NCBI GenBank assembly: GCA_021292165.1
Contig: CM037879.1
Location: 264,499,921-264,563,920 of the forward strand
Source of the DNA: Shinisaurus crocodilurus
Lineage: Eukaryota; Chordata; Lepidosauria; Squamata; Shinisauridae
Direction: 5' to 3'
DNA length: 64,000 bases
A program made the translations under genes and the position numbers. This document shows positions 59,239 through 64,000 of this stretch, one piece after another (positions within the stretch are counted from its first letter, which is position 1; the number at the start of each line of letters is the position of its first letter). Below the pieces are notes generated by a model. That model was not told the origin of the DNA. It worked only from the letters and a program-made list of their open reading frames with translations, and made no database searches.

Positions 59239-59445
59239 ACGATTCTTGATTTGCACATAGCAAGAAGCCAGGAACTGGGCAAAGTGAAACAGAAAGCTGG
59301 TTTATTCCTCCTCTTCGCCATGTGGGAAGAGGGGAGGAGAGGGAGAAATTCTCAAGCCCAGCACTTTGCATAGGCTCCTTTCTTCTTGTGTACGTAGTGC
59401 TAAACTATGGTTTAGTGTTATGTGAGAATTCAGCCACTACCTTGG
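58885..59445. mobile_element. Foldback element containing a CA microsatellite
   Basis: Left GCTAAGCCATGGTTTAGCAA and right GCTAAACTATGGTTTAGTGT lie in inverted order with AATTCAGCC at the right end. A direct repeat of AACTTTGAACTCTTTCTGGC sits at 59034 and 59058. Confidence 0.55.
59204..59237. repeat. (AC)n microsatellite
   Basis: 17 AC units. Confidence 0.96.
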
Positions 59446-59811
59446 CACCACCACAAATGAAGCCCATATCTCTGGCCATTCCTGTTGATCTGGCTCATGC
59501 CCTGATAGCCAACCATGAATTGTGGTATGGTCCTACTCTTGGATTAAAATCACCAAGGAGAAACTCGTTTTCATTTGATGATATATATTCAAATGTATCA
59601 GGGCATTCAGGGCCGGATTAAGAGCATTATGGGCCTGGTGCTGAGGATTTTGGTGGGCCTTTTTATGGAAATAAATAAAATGAAGACGCAATTTTATATT
59701 AAAACAAATTAAATATTTTAATTACCATTAAAGTGCCAAAACAGAAACATATTGAAAATATTTCTTTTTTTGTAAACAATAAACTTGTTAACTCAATAAA
59801 ACCTGATGGAA

Positions 59812-59906
59812 GTGGGCAGTGTCCGTGAAAGCTTATGTCAGAATGAATGTGTTGGTCTTTAGGGTACCACAAGACTCTCTTGTTGTTCTTGCTGCAATAG
59901 ACTAAA
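59812..59906 (+). repeat. Unclassified repeat fragment (inside the hAT)
   Basis: GTGTCCGTGAAAGCTTATG and GGTCTTTAGGGTACCACAAG, matching 44690-44752. Confidence 0.7.
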
Positions 59907-60309
59907 CAGCCCACCCCTTCGGGAATTATGCAGACTGTTAGGCAACAATGTACACGAACCGAGCTCTTACTCAGCTGCCCCCCCCCCACATGCTGTATGG
60001 AGAGAATGCTATTGACCTGCCTTACAGGGTTGATGTAAGGATTACAACAGGGGTCCTCAAACTTTTTAAACAGGGGGCCAGTTCATTGTCTCTCAGACTG
60101 TTGGGGGACCGGACTATAGTTTTTTTTAAAAAAAAGAACGAATGGATCAAGTAAAAAAAAAGGACCTGGGTCATTTTTTTTCACTTGATAGGGGTGAATT
60201 TTTTTTTCTTAAATGGAAAGTTATTATAAATTAATTATAATGTTAACAAGTGATTAAATGGAGGATGGAAAGTTATTTTGATGGCAAAAGTGGGTAGAAA
60301 TTAATGATT

Positions 60310-60440
60310 TATTTATTTATTCCATTTATACCCCGCTCTTCAGCCAGAAAAGGCTCTCAGAGCGGTTTACACAGATTACCGGTAATAATAAGACATTCCC
60401 TACCCTCAGGCTCACAATCTAAAAGACTGAATGCCAAACA
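60310..60440 (-). repeat. Interspersed repeat 3' tail, reversed
   Basis: TACCCCGCTCTTCAGCCAGA and AGAGCGGTTTACACAGATTA. The exact opposite of the tail at 60445-60630, making a stem of about 130 bp. Confidence 0.7.
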
Positions 60441-60444
60441 TTAT

Positions 60445-60630
60445 ATTGGTGCCTGAGTTTGGCATTCTTCCTCCTCCCTCCCAATCCCTTTTCCTTTTGT
60501 GTCATGTCTTTTAGATTGTGAGCCTGAGGGCAGGGAATGTCTTATTATTAATCTGTGTAAGCCGCTCTGAGAGCCTTTTCTGGCTGAAGAGCGGGGTATA
60601 AATGCAATAAATAAATAAATAAATAAATAA
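60445..60630 (+). repeat. Interspersed repeat 3' tail
   Basis: TGGTGCCTGAGTTTGGCATT, GATTGTGAGCCTGAGGGCAG, AAGCCGCTCTGAGAGCC and (AAAT)n. Confidence 0.7.
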
Positions 60631-60832
60631 TGATTAAATGGAGGATGGAATTTTATTTCGATGGCAAAAGTGGGTTTAAAAAATAAGAATGTACTACCTT
60701 TTTTGCTGTCTAAAATTGAAATACATTATAAAAGGCTACCTACAAATTATAAGCGTGTTTTGCTTTTGTCTGGCTGCTCTGTGTGTGTGAATGCTTTGTG
60801 TGGGGTAAACTGAAATACATTATAAAAGAGTC

Positions 60833-61012
60833 CCTGACTCTCAGCCTAACCTACCTCACAGGGTTGTTGTGAGGATAAAATGGAGATGGAGGAGGAGGAG
60901 GAGGAGGAGGAGGAGGAGGAGGAGGAGGACTATGTAAGTCGCCTTGGGTTCCTTGCAGGAAAAAAGGTGGGGTATAAATATAACAAATAAAATAAATAAA
61001 TAAAATAAATGT
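60833..61012 (+). repeat. MIR-like SINE, 5'-truncated, expanded (GGA)n
   Basis: CCTGACTCTCAGCCTAACCT, GGTTGTTGTGAGGATAAAAT, then about 14 GGA units (60886-60928) and GGTATAAATATAACAAATAA. Confidence 0.88.
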
Positions 61013-61424
61013 GAAAAGGCAGCAGCGCCTGTATGGGAAACAGGTGGGCAGGCAGGAAAGAGGGCACTCTGAGGGAAACTGAGGCAGATGCCAGGAAGGA
61101 GGGAGAGTACTTTGAAGGAAGCTGAGGCAGAAATGGAAGGAGAAAGGGAATAGAAGGGGGGGGACCCACTTTGTGCCTGCCTGCCTTTCTTTTTTGCTTG
61201 TTTCCCTCGGACTTTGAGGGAAACTGTATGCAAACTTTGAGGGAAACTGAGGCAGGAAGGAAGGTGCTTTGGGGGAAGCTGAAACAGGAGAAAGAGAACG
61301 GAAGTGTCTGCATGTGGGGGGGGGCATTTTGTGCCAGCCTTGCTTTCCTTTTTCCCTCAGTTTCCCTCAGGGAAACTGGACAAACATTGAGGGAAACTGA
61401 GGCAAAAAGAGAGGGAGACGTAAA

Positions 61425-62125
61425 TGGATAAACTTGGAGGGTGGCGGCGAGAAAGGCTCCGGGGCGAGGCGGCTCTGGGGAGCATGCTCAGGTCCCCGCC
61501 CCCCCCCCGCGTCCAAGCGGAGGAAGAGGAGGAGGAGGAGGAGGGCGTGGCGCGCGCACCTCGTGGCAGCCCCACCCGGCGAGGAGGAGGAGGACGACGC
61601 CCCCAGGCATGCCGGGGGCTTCGCGCGTGCCCACCCACCCGGTTCTCCCCCCGCCCGCTCACCTTGAAGGCGACGTCGTAGAACTCTCCGCTGTTGCTGA
61701 GCGAGGGTCTGCTGGGCAGCGCCACCCCGTTGGTGGCGCAGCAGGAGGAGGAGGACGCCGCCGCCGCTCCGGCTGCCCCCTTGGCCCGGGCTGCGCCTGC
61801 GCCCCGGCCGCCGGCATCGGCGCGTTGCTGGGCGGCGGGCAGGGCGGACGAGGGCGCCGAGGTGCCGCCCTTGCTCTTGGGGCTCTTCTTGCGGGACATG
61901 CTGGCGCGGGCTCGGGCTTGGCTCAGCGCGCCCTCCCGGCCGGCTGCGAGCAGCAGCAGCAGCAGGTGGGCAGCCCCAGCGCCGGCGGCATCCCTCCGCC
62001 CCTGCCCTCTCTCCGCCTGCCGGTCCCACTCTCGGCCGCCGCATGACTCTCATTTCCCCCCGGCGCCGCGCGTCCCTATTGGTGGGCCTATTTGGGGGGA
62101 GGGGCCTGGAGCTGCCGCTCCAATA
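61425..62125 (-). promoter_or_regulatory. Captured CpG-rich RAB26 5' region
   Basis: GC content and CpG density jump sharply relative to all neighbouring intron. Upstream of the RAB26 ATG on the minus strand are a CCAAT box (62078-62082, within CACCAATAGG) and GC-box-like GGGGAGGGG/GGGGCGG strings. The region behaves as expected for a housekeeping-type CpG-island promoter, first exon and intron start. Promoter activity is inference. Confidence 0.65.
61663..61899 (-). pseudogene. RAB26: Captured first coding exon of RAB26 (intact)
   Basis: 79 codons open from ATG at 61899 to a donor AAG|GTGAGC at 61663. The N-terminus MSRKKSPKSKG and the C-terminal GEFYDVAFK match exon 1 of RAB26, a Rab GTPase of secretory granules and synaptic vesicles. 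Human RAB26 begins MSRKK.PKSKG and has FYDVAFK just before the VMLVGDSGVGK P-loop encoded by exon 2. The middle is Ala/Ser/Gly-rich low-complexity sequence, as in RAB26. RAB37, the closest relative, lacks this N-terminus. The P-loop and the rest of the GTPase fold are not in the window. No stop or frameshift is visible. It lies inside a hAT element, so I treat it as a captured gene fragment, not the RAB26 locus. It could still be transcribed. Confidence 0.85.
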
Positions 62126-62924
62126 GCCCCTATGTTAATCCGGCCCTGAGGGCATTGTAAACCTGAACTTTGTCTATGGGTGCTTCCAGAAGGAGGGTTC
62201 CTAGCACTCACAGTCCAAAGGCATTGTGCAGCTATTCCATCTTTCTCTCCTTAACGGATTTCCTGCAGTAAGAGAAAAGCTAGAAGAAGTGGTGGGGAAA
62301 CACAGGAGGGTTACGAGTGGAAGATGACACCACCTGGACCCTCTGTAAAATTTTGTGAATGAGACAGGATGATAAGAGAGCAAGGAGAGTTACAACTGGG
62401 CTTCCAGCAGTTGATAAAGGGAGTGAGATCACCCTTGCAGGCAATTCCACTGCAGCCTCAGTGTTTCGTAAAAATAGGTTGCTGCCCATACAGCCTACAC
62501 CGCCCTCACAAGGATAATCGGCACTGCTGCTGTGCCAATGAAAAGTAAAGTTGACTTCATGCAGGGAACCACTGTCGTCAGCCAGCTCTTTCCCTGCAAT
62601 ATTGATGTTCAGTTTGTCCATTTTACCACGCCCATGAACAATCAGCTGTCTTGCAAATATTTTCAGTCACTCAATTCACAGGTCTTCAGCCATTCTGGAA
62701 CACATCATCTTGACATTCCAGCTTCCAACCTTTAAAGCATTATAAATAGAGGCACTTGGCCTTCTTCCATATCCCTTCCCTGATAGGAAGTAGTAATCCA
62801 CAGTGCTATGGTAAAATGGGTTGGATCTCCCTATTATAACCCAGACCCCACATGCCACAAATATAGGAAGGAGTTATACCCCATCTCCTTGTCACAAGTT
62901 GTCTGCAGAAGTGACAATGTTATG

Positions 62925-63470
62925 CTAAAAGAACAAAGAGTCTTCTGGGCCACAAAAGTGGCATACACTTTTGTGGATTACAGCCCACTTCATCAGATGC
63001 ATGAAGTGTTTCCTGAGTTACAAATATACAGTAATACCTTGGATTGCAAGTAACTTAGTTTGAGAGTGTTTTGCAAGACAAGCAAATTTTCAAATATTTA
63101 TTTATTTATTTTTTACTTTATATACAAGCGACGTCTTGCAATACAAGTACTGTAGTACGCCTTAAATTAAAAATCTCTGTACAAATTTTTTTTGGGGGGG
63201 ATTTCGTTTTGATATAAGAGTGTTTTGGATTACAAACACATTTCCAGAAGGAATTATGCTCTCAATCCAAGGCATGACTGTATATACATGTGGTTGGGGG
63301 GTGACAACAATAAGCAGTAAGGCCAGAGAGGAATGAAATGTTGCTGCAAGTACAGACAGTGAAAATTGGTCTACAAAAGCTGATGCCGTAATAAATTTGT
63401 TATTCTTTAAGAAGCCACAAGACTCGCTGCTGTTTTCGTTGCAGCAGGTTAACACAGATAACACTCTGGA
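62925..63470. repeat. Unclassified repeat split by a mariner-like MITE
   Basis: 62925-63028 (AGAGTCTTCTGGGCCAC, CCCACTTCATCAGATGCATG) and 63283-63470 (AAGCTGATGCCGTAATAAAT, AGAAGCCACAAGACTCGCTG, CAGGTTAACACAGATAACAC) are parts of the repeat seen at 44538-44752. Confidence 0.7.
63029..63280. mobile_element. Tc1/mariner-superfamily MITE
   Basis: CAGTAATACCTTGGATTGCA and TCAATCCAAGGCATGACTG ends with TA on each side. 252 bp. Same family as the pair at 20.25-20.99 kb, but more diverged at the right end. Confidence 0.82.
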
Positions 63471-64000
63471 AAATAATGTGCTAGCCCAGCAAGTAGTCTC
63501 CTCATTCTTTCTAATGGCAAATATAGCTCCTACTATGAGAACAACAATTACGATGCATGCTTTTGCACAACATTTCCAATGGGGAAGACACGTAGTGCAT
63601 AAATGTCACACTGAAGAGGAAACTAGATGAGCTATCATTGAAGGAAAGCAATAATCCTTCTTAGAAGAGTAATGGTTACTATGTCTGGGTGATTTATTGA
63701 CTAGCCAGTTGATCAGTGGCTTTGTTTAAAATGTCTGCCATCCACTTCCCCTAAAGGAGCATGAAAAAACACCACATCACAAAACTAGAAGTTTCCCAAA
63801 TAATCATGTCCCTCCTCCTATGGGCTCATCTCTCCCTAAACCAGAAAAATCTAATCCATGTGATTGTATGAGGACAGCACAAATTTGAAGGTAAATTTTT
63901 AAAATTCAGCCATATCCATGTGCCCCAGGATGGTTCCATTGTGCCATGGCTGAGCCATCAAGCTCAGTGGGGAAACTTACCATAAGGTGGTTGAAAAAAT

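Larger units (their letters stand above)
59608..62148. mobile_element. 2541 bp hAT-like element that has captured RAB26 exon 1
   Basis: The terminal inverted repeats CAGGGCCGGATTAA and TTAATCCGGCCCTG are perfect over 14 bp. AGGGCATT flanks both sides (59600-59607 and 62149-62156). It has no recognisable transposase, so it would be non-autonomous. Inside, from left to right: a piece of the unclassified repeat (59812-59906), a lone hAT left end (60048-60125), two opposed repeat tails (60310-60630), a MIR-like SINE (60833-61012), a TTTCCCTCA/TGAGGGAAA-rich stretch (61020-61420), and the GC-rich RAB26 segment (about 61425-62125). TIRs plus an 8-bp duplication inside a host LINE frame show that it moved as a unit. 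Confidence 0.88.
59446..62880 (-). mobile_element. LINE endonuclease-domain fragment, split by the RAB26-bearing hAT
   Basis: Minus strand, outside the hAT. 62156-62880 encodes LKVGSWNVKMMC (start of the APE-type endonuclease, WNV), MDKLNINIAGKELADDSGSL (the position of the catalytic 'ET' Glu now reads 'KE') and FTFHWHSSSADYPCEGGVG. 59450-59607 resumes with NEFLLGDFNPRVGP (the catalytic GDFN) and HNSWLA, then NRNGQRYGL. This is the endonuclease region of the same LINE type as 42719-44095. Frames are broken and the copy is old. Deleting the hAT and one 8-bp duplicate restores continuity. Confidence 0.8.
47362..64000 (-). other. TBXAS1: TBXAS1 intron upstream of the 117 bp exon (partial)
   Basis: The preceding TBXAS1 exon (expected to end with a NFTNR-type motif) was searched for by eye on the minus strand and not found, so this is treated as intron to the right edge. 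It contains L2, CR1-like, SINE and foldback elements and the RAB26-bearing hAT. 49741-50270, 53880-55200, 56100-57410, 58625-58885 and 63475-64000 show no recognisable gene or repeat. Confidence 0.7.

Noticed and set aside
61663..61899. The RAB26 exon as the genuine RAB26 locus.
   Set aside because: It is bounded by hAT termini and a target duplication, sits inside another gene's intron and inside a LINE endonuclease frame, and no other RAB26 exon is visible. Capture explains all of this.
61441..62046. 201-codon plus-strand open frame opposite the RAB26 exon.
   Set aside because: Antisense shadow of the GC-rich RAB26 segment. The protein composition reflects CpG-rich codons, and the minus-strand frame matches RAB26.

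Overview
This is a 64 kb piece of a vertebrate genome, most likely a reptile and probably a squamate (lizard or snake). That inference rests on the repeat mix: CR1, L2 and L1 LINEs, an endonuclease-type LINE with very similar copies, MIR-like tRNA SINEs, 5S-rRNA-derived SINEs and many hAT DNA transposons. There are no bacterial features, operons or CRISPR arrays. Everything was read by eye. Family names come from protein and terminal motifs, not database searches.

The only host gene recognised is thromboxane A synthase (TBXAS1, cytochrome P450 CYP5A1) on the minus strand. Four consecutive coding exons are visible at 47245-47361, 23972-24060, 17180-17328 and 15416-15546, with sizes 117, 89, 149 and 131 bp. 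They join in one open frame with consensus splice sites and cover roughly residues 112-273 of the human enzyme. The flanking exons (P450 N-terminus, and I-helix to heme loop) were not found and are presumed to lie outside the window. The rest is intron.

The introns are packed with nested transposons. A LINE with an endonuclease, a reverse transcriptase and a C-terminal CCHH finger has five segments here, three of them with 10-12 bp target duplications. A degraded L1 at about 32.7-37.9 kb (minus) is broken by a 591 bp LTR-like insertion, a 503 bp hAT, an unclassified block and a SINE-bearing block. L2 copies occur throughout, one with a 351-codon open RT frame. Eleven hAT elements have 8-bp target duplications, nine of them with TA at the two central positions. 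Several foldback (long-inverted-repeat) elements, three mariner-like MITEs and four 5S-derived SINE copies are also present.

The most striking feature is a 2541 bp hAT-like element (59608-62148) with perfect 14-bp terminal inverted repeats and a perfect 8-bp target duplication. It carries an intact first coding exon of the small GTPase gene RAB26, with its GC-rich 5' region and its splice donor. It sits in a TBXAS1 intron in the same orientation as TBXAS1 and ends in phase 0, the phase in which the next downstream TBXAS1 exon begins. The element landed inside an endonuclease-domain fragment of the LINE, whose reading frame resumes on the other side.
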